The position numbers were made by a program, and so were the translations under genes. 11,084 bases of DNA. It comes from Oscillospiraceae bacterium (GTDB taxonomy: Bacteria > Bacillota > Clostridia > Oscillospirales > Oscillospiraceae). Numbering within the stretch: the first letter of the stretch is position 1; each line of letters opens with the position of its first letter. The stretch covers positions 1 through 11,084 of the forward strand of contig JAFQSI010000046.1 in assembly GCA_017409645.1 (NCBI GenBank), given 5' to 3'. Under the pieces are notes generated by a model, which was given only the letters and a program-made list of their open reading frames with translations, was not told the DNA's origin and ran no database searches. Positions 6,374 through 11,084 of the stretch are shown piece after piece.

Positions 6374-6430
6374 AATTGAAAACGGAAAGTTCGGAATCAT
6401 TCTCCATTCTCAATTTTCAATTCTCCATTC
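6374..6430 (+). promoter_or_regulatory. AT-rich lspA leader with hairpin and direct repeat
   Basis: AATTGAAAA (6374-6382) and TTTTCAATT (6414-6422) form a 9-bp stem. ATTCTCCATTC occurs twice (6399-6409 and 6420-6430), 21 bases apart. The tract contrasts with the GC-rich surroundings. Function unknown. Confidence 0.45.
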
Positions 6431-6445
6431 AACGAGGTATCACCC

Positions 6446-6913
6446 ATGACCTATTTCCTGATGGCCCTCTTCGCGGCAGGCATCGTAGCCCTGGATCAGT
6501 GGACCAAGGCCCTGACCGTGGCGAACATCCCCCTGTATACGGACCTGCCCTTTCTCGACGGGCTGTTCCACTTCACCTATGTCCAGAACACCGGCGCGGC
6601 CTTTTCCAGCTTCCGGGGCCAGCAGTGGCTCTTTGCCCTGATCTTCGTGGTGTTCACCCTGTTCCTGATCTGGGAGCTGAAGAAAAATTCCCTGGGGCTG
6701 AAGCCCGTGGAGCGCTGGTGCGTCGTGGCCGTCTGGGCCGGCGGCCTGGGCAACATGATCGACCGGGTGCGGCTTGGCTATGTGGTGGACATGATCGAGG
6801 TGGAGTTCATCCGCTTCCCGGTGTTCAACGTGGCCGACTGCTTCATCACCTGCGGCTGCGTGCTGCTCATCGCCCACCTGGTGCTGTTCAATAAGGAATT
6901 CTGGAAAAACTGA
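6446..6913 (+). CDS. lspA: Lipoprotein signal peptidase (signal peptidase II)
   Basis: 155 residues, standard size for this inner-membrane aspartyl protease, which removes signal peptides from diacylglyceryl-modified prolipoproteins after Lgt. Conserved boxes are all present: DQWTK (17-21), VQNTGAAFS (46-54), GGLGNMIDR (99-107), VVDMI with catalytic Asp115, and FNVADCFI with catalytic Asp131. Four membrane helices are visible (about 1-16, 60-77, 91-105, 133-148). The ATG at 6446 follows GAGGT by 7 bases. The neighbouring RluA-family gene is the usual Firmicutes partner (compare lspA-ylyB in Bacillus subtilis), supporting co-transcription, although a 137-bp palindromic element now separates them. 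Confidence 0.97.
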   Translation: MTYFLMALFAAGIVALDQWTKALTVANIPLYTDLPFLDGLFHFTYVQNTGAAFSSFRGQQWLFALIFVVFTLFLIWELKKNSLGLKPVERWCVVAVWAGGLGNMIDRVRLGYVVDMIEVEFIRFPVFNVADCFITCGCVLLIAHLVLFNKEFWKN

Positions 6914-6917
6914 TCTC

Positions 6918-7054
6918 TGTAGGGTGGGGTCATGACCCCACCGACCAGGCCGCGCGATTGCCCAGCCTGAACAGAAGGATCCCGTACCAATACCAAACAC
7001 AGAAGCCTTGTACATAATCGCACTGCGTCGGCGGGGTCATGACCCCGCCCTACA
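6918..7054. repeat. Family 1 palindromic element, copy C
   Basis: The best-preserved copy. The left end is TGTAGGG plus the perfect palindrome GGTGGGGTCATGACCCCACC (6923-6942). The right end is GGCGGGGTCATGACCCCGCC (7030-7049) plus CTACA. The flanking pair differs (T:A on the left, C:G on the right) but each palindrome stays perfect, a compensatory pattern. It begins 4 bases after the lspA stop and ends 27 bases before the next start codon. Confidence 0.85.
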
Positions 7055-7081
7055 GGAGCGATCCAACATTGAGGAACTGCT

Positions 7082-7984
7082 ATGACTTTTACCGCTGACA
7101 TCCCCGGCGAGCGTTTGGACGCCTACCTCGCCCGGGTCGCCGACATGAGCCGCAGCGCCGCCCAGAAGCTCATCGAGCAGGGGGCCGTGCTGAAAAACGG
7201 CAAAAAACCCAAGAAAAACGACCGTCTTGAGCCCGGCGATACCATCGAAGTGGAGATCCCGGAGCCCGTGGAGGTGGACATCCAGCCCACCGAAATGCCC
7301 CTGGATATCGTCTACGAGGACGAGGACGTGCTGGTCATCAACAAGCCCAAGGGGCTCGTCGTCCACCCCGCCGCAGGCCATCAGGACGACACCCTGGTCA
7401 ACGGGCTCATGTACGCCATGGGGGACAACCTCTCGGGCATCAACGGCGAGCTGCGCCCGGGCATCGTCCACCGGATCGACAAGGACACCTCCGGCCTGCT
7501 GGCCGTGGCGAAAAATGACTACGCCCACACCATGCTGGCCAGCCAGCTGAAGGACCATTCCATGGCGAGGACTTATGAGTGCATCGTCTGCGGCTCCTTC
7601 CGGGAGGACTCGGGCACCGTGGACGCCCCCATCGGGCGGCACCCCACAGACCGGAAGAAGATGTGCGTCACCGAGCGTAATTCGAGAAACGCCGTGACCC
7701 ATTGGGAGGTCATCAAGCGGTATCGGGGCTACACCCACATCCGCTGCCGTCTGGAGACGGGCCGCACCCACCAGATCCGCGTCCATATGGCACACATCGG
7801 CCACCCCATCCTGGGTGACACGGTCTACGGCCATAAAAAAACCGAGCTGGGCCAGAACAGCCAGTGTCTCCACGCCGGTGCCCTGTGCTTCCGCCACCCC
7901 AGAGACGGCCGCCCCGTGCTGGTCTTCGCCCCGCTGCCGGCGTATTTCACGGAAGTGATCGACAAACTGGAGCGGATGAAGTAA
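7082..7984 (+). CDS. RluA-family 23S rRNA pseudouridine synthase
   Basis: 300 residues. An N-terminal S4 RNA-binding domain (about 8-60, RLDAYLARV ... SRSAAQKLIEQGAVLKNG) is followed by the RluA catalytic domain. The active-site motif is PGIVHRIDKDTSGLL with catalytic Asp133; ETGRTHQIRVHMAHIGHPILGD (225-246) is the second signature. Such enzymes convert specific uridines in 23S rRNA to pseudouridine; the RluD type modifies helix 69, but exact target sites cannot be assigned from sequence alone. The ATG at 7082 follows GAGGA by 6-7 bases. Pairing with lspA matches the lspA-ylyB order in other Firmicutes. Family 2 repeats start 24 bases after its stop. Confidence 0.95.
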   Translation: MTFTADIPGERLDAYLARVADMSRSAAQKLIEQGAVLKNGKKPKKNDRLEPGDTIEVEIPEPVEVDIQPTEMPLDIVYEDEDVLVINKPKGLVVHPAAGHQDDTLVNGLMYAMGDNLSGINGELRPGIVHRIDKDTSGLLAVAKNDYAHTMLASQLKDHSMARTYECIVCGSFREDSGTVDAPIGRHPTDRKKMCVTERNSRNAVTHWEVIKRYRGYTHIRCRLETGRTHQIRVHMAHIGHPILGDTVYGHKKTELGQNSQCLHAGALCFRHPRDGRPVLVFAPLPAYFTEVIDKLERMK

Positions 7985-8007
7985 ACGCAGCCAGGCATCA
8001 GCTGCCT

Positions 8008-8135
8008 CTGTCATTGCGAGGAGGGCGCAGCCCGACGTGGCAATCCACGTCCCCTGCGGTGCAAAGCACCGCCCGACCCCGGAGGGGTCGGAAAGAGAAC
8101 GGATTGCCACAGCCCTGACGGGCTTCGCAATGACG
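8008..8135. repeat. Family 2 element, compact copy (E2)
   Basis: Outer arms TGTCATTGCGA (8009-8019) and TTCGCAATGAC (8124-8134). Inner arms GTGGCAATCC and GGATTGCCAC. Central hairpins are GCGGTGC-AAA-GCACCGC (8056-8072) and CCGACCCC-GGA-GGGGTCGG (8074-8091). Side hairpins are GGGC-GCA-GCCC on the left and AGCCC-TGAC-GGGCT on the right. It aligns along its whole length with the reverse complement of E1. The C/G-rich hairpin differs in sequence between the two yet pairs in both. Confidence 0.85.
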
Positions 8136-8189
8136 GTGGTTTTCGATACATTCCGCACCATATCAGCCGCTGGCGTGTATCGTCCTGCT
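8136..8189. repeat. Spacer repeat between E2 and E3
   Basis: A 54-base spacer that aligns with the spacer at 8600-8650 (CCGCAC..ATCAGC.GC..CG.GTATCG). The word ATCAGC(T/C)GC also precedes E2 (about 7997-8005) and follows E4 (8717-8724). The array therefore alternates elements with related spacers, which suggests tandem duplication or repeated insertion at one site. Confidence 0.6.
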
Positions 8190-8599
8190 CTGTCATTGCG
8201 AGGAGGGCAAAGCCCGACGTGGCAATCCGTTCTCCCTGCCGCACGGGGTCCTTCTGAAAGGTTGAGCGAAATGTACTATGTATATATTCTGGCAAACAAC
8301 ACCGGTACTACCATCTATACGGGTATCACCAATGATTTGATCCGCAGAGTCTACGAACACAAGCACCACCTTGATCCCAACAGCTTTACCGCCAAATATG
8401 ATGTGACCAGATTGGTATATTTCGATTCTACACCGGATGTTCGTTCCGCGATCGAACGGGAAAAGCAAATCAAGGGGTGGAAACGTGCGAAAAAGAACGC
8501 CCTCGTCGAGGGCATGAATCCAAAGTGGGAAGACCTCTATGATTCGTTATTGCGGTAAGGGGACGGATTGCCACGTCGCTTCGCTCCTCGCAATGACAG
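8190..8599. mobile_element. Family 2 element (E3) carrying a GIY-YIG nuclease gene
   Basis: Outer arms TGTCATTGCGAG (8191-8202) and CTCGCAATGACA (8587-8598), and inner arms GTGGCAATCCGT (8219-8230) and ACGGATTGCCAC (8563-8574), are the same as in the gene-less copies. The central hairpins are replaced by a complete GIY-YIG coding sequence whose stop lies 4 bases before the right inner arm. The left side has the GGGC-AAA-GCCC hairpin. Calling it mobile is inference from the repeated arms, the nested copy E1 and the nuclease cargo. No recognisable transposase and no target duplication are visible. Confidence 0.6.
8271..8558 (+). CDS. Small single-domain GIY-YIG endonuclease
   Basis: 95 residues, essentially a bare GIY-YIG domain (UvrC N-terminal / YhbQ-like). 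Visible motifs are YVYIL (3-7, the GIY strand), IYTGIT (15-20, the YIG strand), the conserved Arg in DLIRRVYEHK (22-31), the catalytic-type Glu in EREKQIKGWKR (62-72), and NPKWEDL (83-89). All key residues seem present, so it is probably an active Mg-dependent DNA nuclease (inference). The ATG at 8271 follows AAAGG by 9 bases; that site is half-hidden in a small CCTT/AAGG hairpin (8250-8261), which may limit expression. An open frame continues upstream to 8037 but runs through repeat DNA and is rejected. Base composition is visibly more AT-rich than neighbours. The gene sits wholly between the inner arms of a family 2 repeat. Confidence 0.9.
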   Translation: MYYVYILANNTGTTIYTGITNDLIRRVYEHKHHLDPNSFTAKYDVTRLVYFDSTPDVRSAIEREKQIKGWKRAKKNALVEGMNPKWEDLYDSLLR

Positions 8600-8650
8600 C
8601 ATACTGTTAGTCTCCGCACATCATCAGCTGCCGACGGGTATCGCTCCCCT
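8600..8650. repeat. Spacer repeat between E3 and E4
   Basis: A 51-base spacer related to 8136-8189, including CCGCACATCATCAGCTGC and GGGTATCGCTCC. No coding content. Confidence 0.55.
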
Positions 8651-8713
8651 CTGTCATTGCGAGGAGGGCGCAGCCCGACGTGGCAATCCGCATCCCCTGC
8701 GGTACATCGCACC
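8651..8713. repeat. Family 2 element, left half only (E4)
   Basis: The left outer arm CTGTCATTGCGAG, the GGGC-GCA-GCCC side hairpin, the inner arm GTGGCAATCCG and a decayed GCGGT...GCACC hairpin match E2. No right half follows. The remnant ends about 13 bases before the ribosome binding site of the HAD gene, so it forms part of that gene's upstream region. Confidence 0.75.
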
Positions 8714-8739
8714 ATATCAGCTGCTAAGGAGGTTTTACA

Positions 8740-9585
8740 ATGGGCATCTACTCTGACGTTTTACTGACTGTCGATTTTGACCGGACCCTGACGGCTCCCG
8801 ATTCTTCCATCCCCCGGCGCAACATCGAGGCCATCGAGTATTTTATGGCCAACGGCGGAGCCTTTACCGTCAACACGGGCCGCAGTGTGCCCATGTATTC
8901 GAGCAAGCTGGACCTGGTGCCCGTGAACGCGCCGCTGCTGCTGTACAACGGCTCCGCGGCCTATGACCGGGAGCGCCGGGAATTCACCTTCGCCACACCC
9001 ATCGATCTGCCCATGGTGGAAACTCTGAAGAAAACCATGGAGCTGTTCCCCGACTGTGCCGTGGAGCTGCAGGGGATGGAGCATCACTACCTGTTCACCC
9101 CCAACGACGGCTGGGCCGCCTACAACGAGCATAACCGCTGCCCCTACGCCTTCCTGGACCTGGAGGAGGCCCCCGGGCCCTTCCTGAAGTTCACCCTCTA
9201 CGGGCAGTTCCGGGATGTGACGGTGGCGGACCTGTATAACGGCACACCGGAGGAATTCGCCCGGTTCGACGCCATGGAGCGCAAATTGCAGGAGGTCTTC
9301 GGGGACAAGTGCGTGGCCTTCCGGGCCGCCAACCGGATCATCGACGTCCACGCCAAGGGCGTCAGCAAGGCAAAATCCGCCCGGCGGCTCCAGGCGGAGC
9401 TGGGCCGCAGGATCCTGGTCTGCGTGGGCGACGGGGAGAACGACGTGACCATGATGGAGGACGCGGACTACGCCTTCTGTCCCGGCGACGCCATCATCCG
9501 CGACCGGTTTGAAAATGTCTGCGGCTGTGCCGAGGGCGCCGTTGCTGATGTTATCTACAAAAAAATCCCGGAAATTTTGGGATAA
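8740..9585 (+). CDS. Cof-type HAD-IIB phosphatase
   Basis: 281 residues. HAD motif I is DFDRTLT (12-18, nucleophile Asp12 and acid/base Asp14), motif II is VNTGR (44-48), motif III is Lys210 in GVSKAKSA, and motif IV is GDGENDVTMM (230-239). The insert between motifs II and III is the large alpha/beta C2B cap of the Cof subgroup, whose members hydrolyse sugar phosphates, pyridoxal phosphate or flavin phosphates in the cytoplasm; the substrate here is unknown. The ATG at 8740 follows a strong AAGGAGG by 7 bases. No clear promoter lies upstream; the region is the half-element E4 and its spacer. The tRNA promoter begins 5 bases after the stop codon. Confidence 0.93.
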   Translation: MGIYSDVLLTVDFDRTLTAPDSSIPRRNIEAIEYFMANGGAFTVNTGRSVPMYSSKLDLVPVNAPLLLYNGSAAYDRERREFTFATPIDLPMVETLKKTMELFPDCAVELQGMEHHYLFTPNDGWAAYNEHNRCPYAFLDLEEAPGPFLKFTLYGQFRDVTVADLYNGTPEEFARFDAMERKLQEVFGDKCVAFRAANRIIDVHAKGVSKAKSARRLQAELGRRILVCVGDGENDVTMMEDADYAFCPGDAIIRDRFENVCGCAEGAVADVIYKKIPEILG

Positions 9586-9589
9586 TTGC

Positions 9590-9618
9590 TTGACAAATTT
9601 GGCTGTCTGTGTTATGAT
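9590..9618 (+). promoter_or_regulatory. Sigma-A promoter of the tRNA cluster
   Basis: -35 TTGACA (9590-9595, perfect), a 17-base spacer, and -10 TATGAT (9613-9618). The start near 9625 leaves a short leader before tRNA-Gly. Confidence 0.85.
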
Positions 9619-9647
9619 TTCCTGGCTGAGAACGCAAGACAGCTTAC

Positions 9648-9721
9648 GCGGGTGTAGTTCAATGGTAGAACACCAGCCTTCCAAGCTGGATACGCGGGTC
9701 CGATTCCCGTCACCCGCTCCA
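9648..9721 (+). tRNA. tRNA-Gly (anticodon TCC)
   Basis: Acceptor arms GCGGGTG (9648-9654) and CACCCGC (9711-9717) pair fully, and CCA (9719-9721) is encoded. The anticodon stem CCAGC/GCTGG holds loop CTTCCAA with anticodon TCC (9680-9682), reading GGA. The T-loop is an atypical GTCCGATTC form but pairs correctly. Confidence 0.97.
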
Positions 9722-9729
9722 CTTTACAT

Positions 9730-9806
<77 letters not shown>

Positions 9807-9829
9807 AATCTTCTCAGCAAACAGAATAT

Positions 9830-9907
9830 GGTGGATATAGCACAGTTGGTTAGCGCGTCAGATTGTGGCTCTGAAGGTCGTGGGTTCGAATCCCATTATC
9901 CACCCCA
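9830..9907 (+). tRNA. tRNA-His (anticodon GTG)
   Basis: The acceptor arm GTGGATA pairs with TATCCAC. The extra G at position -1 (9830) faces C73, the histidine identity mark, and CCA (9905-9907) is encoded. The anticodon stem TCAGA/TCTGA holds loop TTGTGGC with anticodon GTG (9865-9867). Confidence 0.97.
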
Positions 9908-9910
9908 TGA

Positions 9911-9943
9911 AAAAACTCCGATGCTTTGCATCGGAGTTTTTTT
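9911..9943. terminator. Bidirectional terminator between tRNA-His and the XRE gene
   Basis: ACTCCGATGC (9915-9924), TTT loop, GCATCGGAGT (9928-9937), with a T-run on the right and an A-run on the left. It can end the tRNA transcript on the plus strand and the convergent XRE transcript on the minus strand. The fishbone repeat at 9947-10113 then lies only in the XRE 3' untranslated region. Confidence 0.9.
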
Positions 9944-9946
9944 CAC

Positions 9947-10113
9947 GTGAAGTGTGCCTGTCGGCACGTGAAGTTTGCTCTGCAAGTGAAGTTGCCTGCG
10001 GCAGTGAAGTGTCTGCGGACGTGGGCGGCACACTTCGCTTCACGTTTGCGCAGCAAATACTTCACTCCGGCGCAAGCTGGTATTTCACTTCCGGCGTGAG
10101 CCGGAAACTTCAC
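9947..10113. repeat. Family 3 fishbone: GTGAAGT/ACTTCAC words with variable hairpins
   Basis: GTGAAGT occurs at 9947, 9968, 9986 and 10004. Its complement ACTTCAC, or a one-base variant, occurs at 10037, 10059, 10082 and 10107. Between the words are small hairpins that differ in sequence yet are self-complementary: GTGCC-TGTC-GGCAC (9954-9967), TTGC-TCT-GCAA (9975-9985), TGCC-TGC-GGCA (9993-10003), TTTGC-GCA-GCAAA (10045-10057), CCGGC-GCAA-GCTGG (10067-10080), TTCCGGC-GTGA-GCCGGAA (10089-10106). Word pairs from the two halves would form a central stem with hairpins on both sides. No protein is encoded. Confidence 0.85.
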
Positions 10114-10117
10114 TTTT

Positions 10118-10774
10118 TTACCGCTCCCAATGGTCGCAATACACGCTCCCGCCTGCGTGGATGTCGCCGCTGGCTTCGTCCACGTTCACGTTGCCGCCCG
10201 CGTGGATCTCCCCCTCGGCGCAGTCGCAGGACACATTGCCGCCTGCTTCCACATTGCCGTTGACATCATCGCAGGTCACGCTGCCGTTGGCGGTGACACT
10301 GCCATAGACATCATTGCAGCTGACGCTGCCCCCGGCCTTCACACTGCCGTAGACATCATCACAGTTCACATCGCCCCCGGCGGTCAGATTGCCATTGACC
10401 GCTTCGCAGGTCACATTAACTTCGCTGTGGACGTTCAGTGCGGGGCCTTCATAGCAGAAGTTGATATTTCTGGCAGGATGGCCGCTGCCGATGTGGGTGT
10501 GGCCCGCGTAGAGCATAACGCGCAGCACGCCGTCATCGGGCCAGGGCAGCTGGGCGGGGGCGGGCTCCGCCTTCGGTGCCTCCCGGCCGAACAGCTCATC
10601 GAGGGTGATGCCGAAGAGGTCGGCGATCTTCGGCAGCAGGGCGATGTCCGGACAGCTCTGGCCCGACTCCCACTTGCTCACCGCCTGATTGGTCACGCCC
10701 AGCTGAGTGGCCAGGCCCTCCTGGGTCAGACCCAGGTCCTTACGGTACGCAGCAATGATCTCAGAAAAGGTCAT
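10118..10774 (-). CDS. XRE-family regulator fused to a 15-residue-repeat beta-solenoid
   Basis: 218 residues. A Cro/C1 helix-turn-helix (about 5-63, LGLTQEGLATQLGVTNQAVSKWESG ... DELFG) is followed by a Pro/Ala linker, a beta-rich stretch (84-117), and about six tandem 15-residue repeats (118-213) of pattern AGGxVxCxxVxGxVx. These resemble a parallel beta-helix of the polymer-forming or DUF4097-like kind. Cysteines at 123, 138, 153, 168, 183 and 213 are exactly 15 apart (198 is Val), so they would stack into a ladder, each usually followed by Asp or Asn. The start at 10774 is chosen because GGAGG lies 8 bases upstream; the 36-residue extension in the same frame crosses the promoter. The signal sensed is unknown; metal or redox is a guess. 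The stop adjoins the fishbone repeat. Confidence 0.9.
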   Translation of the reverse strand: MTFSEIIAAYRKDLGLTQEGLATQLGVTNQAVSKWESGQSCPDIALLPKIADLFGITLDELFGREAPKAEPAPAQLPWPDDGVLRVMLYAGHTHIGSGHPARNINFCYEGPALNVHSEVNVTCEAVNGNLTAGGDVNCDDVYGSVKAGGSVSCNDVYGSVTANGSVTCDDVNGNVEAGGNVSCDCAEGEIHAGGNVNVDEASGDIHAGGSVYCDHWER

Positions 10775-10816
10775 GGTCGCTTCCTCCTTTTGAAAATAGT
10801 TGGTTTGTTCACCCAT

Positions 10817-10845
10817 ACAGTAGCAGAAACCGGGACAAAAGGCAA
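10817..10845 (-). promoter_or_regulatory. Possible promoter of the XRE gene
   Basis: On the minus strand, -35 TTGCCT (10840-10845), a 17-base spacer, and -10 TACTGT (10817-10822). The boxes are weak, but position and spacing fit. Confidence 0.4.
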
Positions 10846-10851
10846 TGGAAT

Positions 10852-10887
10852 GTTGGTTGAATCCTAAAAAAACCCGATCCAACCAAC
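10852..10887. promoter_or_regulatory. 36-bp dyad upstream of the XRE promoter
   Basis: GTTGGTTGaATC (10852-10863) and GATcCAACCAAC (10876-10887) are 12-bp inverted arms with one mismatch around an A-rich loop. An overlapping perfect palindrome CCAAC-A-GTTGG lies at 10883-10893, and a further GTTGGTT is at 10799-10805 in the leader. The repeated GTTGGTT half-site suggests an operator for the XRE protein (inference). Confidence 0.5.
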
Positions 10888-10899
10888 AGTTGGAACAGG

Positions 10900-11084
10900 T
10901 GTCGGCGTATCGACAAACCTCTTGCCTCTCCCAAAGGGAGAGCCCAGACTGTCGAAGAACCTATATTTCTGAGCGCACCGTAGGGGCGACCCTCGGTCGC
11001 CCGCCGAAAAACAGCGTTTTTCGGATTTTCCGAAGGAAAATAAGCCTGTTTTCGCCTTACGGCGACAGATTTTGCTTTACAAAA
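10900..11084. repeat. Gene-free right edge made of consecutive hairpins
   Basis: Hairpins follow one another: CGACA...TGTCG (10911-10954) enclosing CTCTCCC-AAA-GGGAGAG (10926-10942); GGGCGACC-CTC-GGTCGCCC (10984-11002); CCGAAAAAC-AGC-GTTTTTCGG (11004-11024); TTTTCC-GAA-GGAAAA (11026-11040); TCGCC-TTAC-GGCGA near 11052-11065. The GTAGGGGCGACC start at 10980 resembles the ends of the family 1 elements. No coding region is seen; the structure may continue past the window. Confidence 0.6.

Noticed and set aside
7037..8161. Open frame antisense to the RluA-family gene
   Set aside because: It overlaps a clear pseudouridine synthase and ends in repeat DNA.
8037..8270. 78-codon upstream extension of the GIY-YIG frame
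   Set aside because: It crosses element E2 and the left arm of E3, and the start at 8271 has a ribosome binding site.
8470..8715. Minus-strand open frame with CHCEERSDVAI
   Set aside because: Repeat-derived and opposite to the GIY-YIG gene.
9830..9907. Integration (attachment) site at tRNA-His
   Set aside because: No integrase and no repeated tRNA 3' end is seen in the window.
9947..10113. CRISPR array
   Set aside because: The 7-bp words are too short, the spacers are self-complementary hairpins, the second half is inverted, and no cas genes are present.

Overview
The window looks like the chromosome of a GC-rich gut Clostridia, probably Oscillospirales (inference). The reasons are the lspA-RluA gene pair, a DUF1836 regulator, a one-TM Cys/Gly-rich mini-protein, sigma-A promoters with 17-bp spacers, tRNA genes with encoded CCA, and several families of palindromic intergenic repeats. 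The genes are mostly ordinary. The spaces between them are not: almost every gap holds a structured repeat.

Layout. 1-315 (-): start of an HflK-like SPFH membrane protein, cut by the window edge. 503-1060 (-): DUF1836 regulator with its own promoter and a dyad operator. 1260-2282 (-): glyceraldehyde-3-phosphate dehydrogenase with a strong promoter, leader hairpin and terminator. 2483-3646 (-): AlaX-type alanyl-tRNA editing protein. 3945-4136 and 4133-5980 (-): a Cys-rich small protein overlapping the end of a GH13 alpha-glucan hydrolase, one transcription unit. 6145-6294 (+): Cys/Gly-rich one-TM mini-protein with terminator. 6446-7984 (+): lspA and an RluA-family pseudouridine synthase, the pair being split by a palindromic element. 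8271-8558 (+): small GIY-YIG nuclease. 8740-9585 (+): Cof-type HAD phosphatase. 9648-9907 (+): tRNA-Gly, tRNA-Arg, tRNA-His with promoter and a bidirectional terminator. 10118-10774 (-): XRE regulator fused to a 15-residue-repeat solenoid with a cysteine ladder.

Repeats. Family 1 (TGTAGGG ends with a GGGGTCATGACCCC palindrome) has three copies at 353-494, 3677-3962 and 6918-7054. Family 2 (TGTCATTGCGAG outer arms, GTGGCAATCC inner arms) has two compact ~125-bp copies (3758-3883, 8008-8135), one copy whose centre is replaced by the GIY-YIG gene (8190-8599), and one left half (8651-8713). The 3758-3883 copy is nested inside a family 1 copy. Family 3 (9947-10113) is a fishbone of GTGAAGT / ACTTCAC words separated by different but self-complementary hairpins, and lies in the 3' untranslated region of the XRE gene.

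The best candidate for an undescribed system is the GIY-YIG gene enclosed between the same nested inverted arms that flank the gene-less copies. This is the arrangement expected of a master element with non-autonomous derivatives, comparable in logic to REP/RAYT pairs but with a GIY-YIG nuclease. That interpretation is inference; the arms and the gene position are directly visible.
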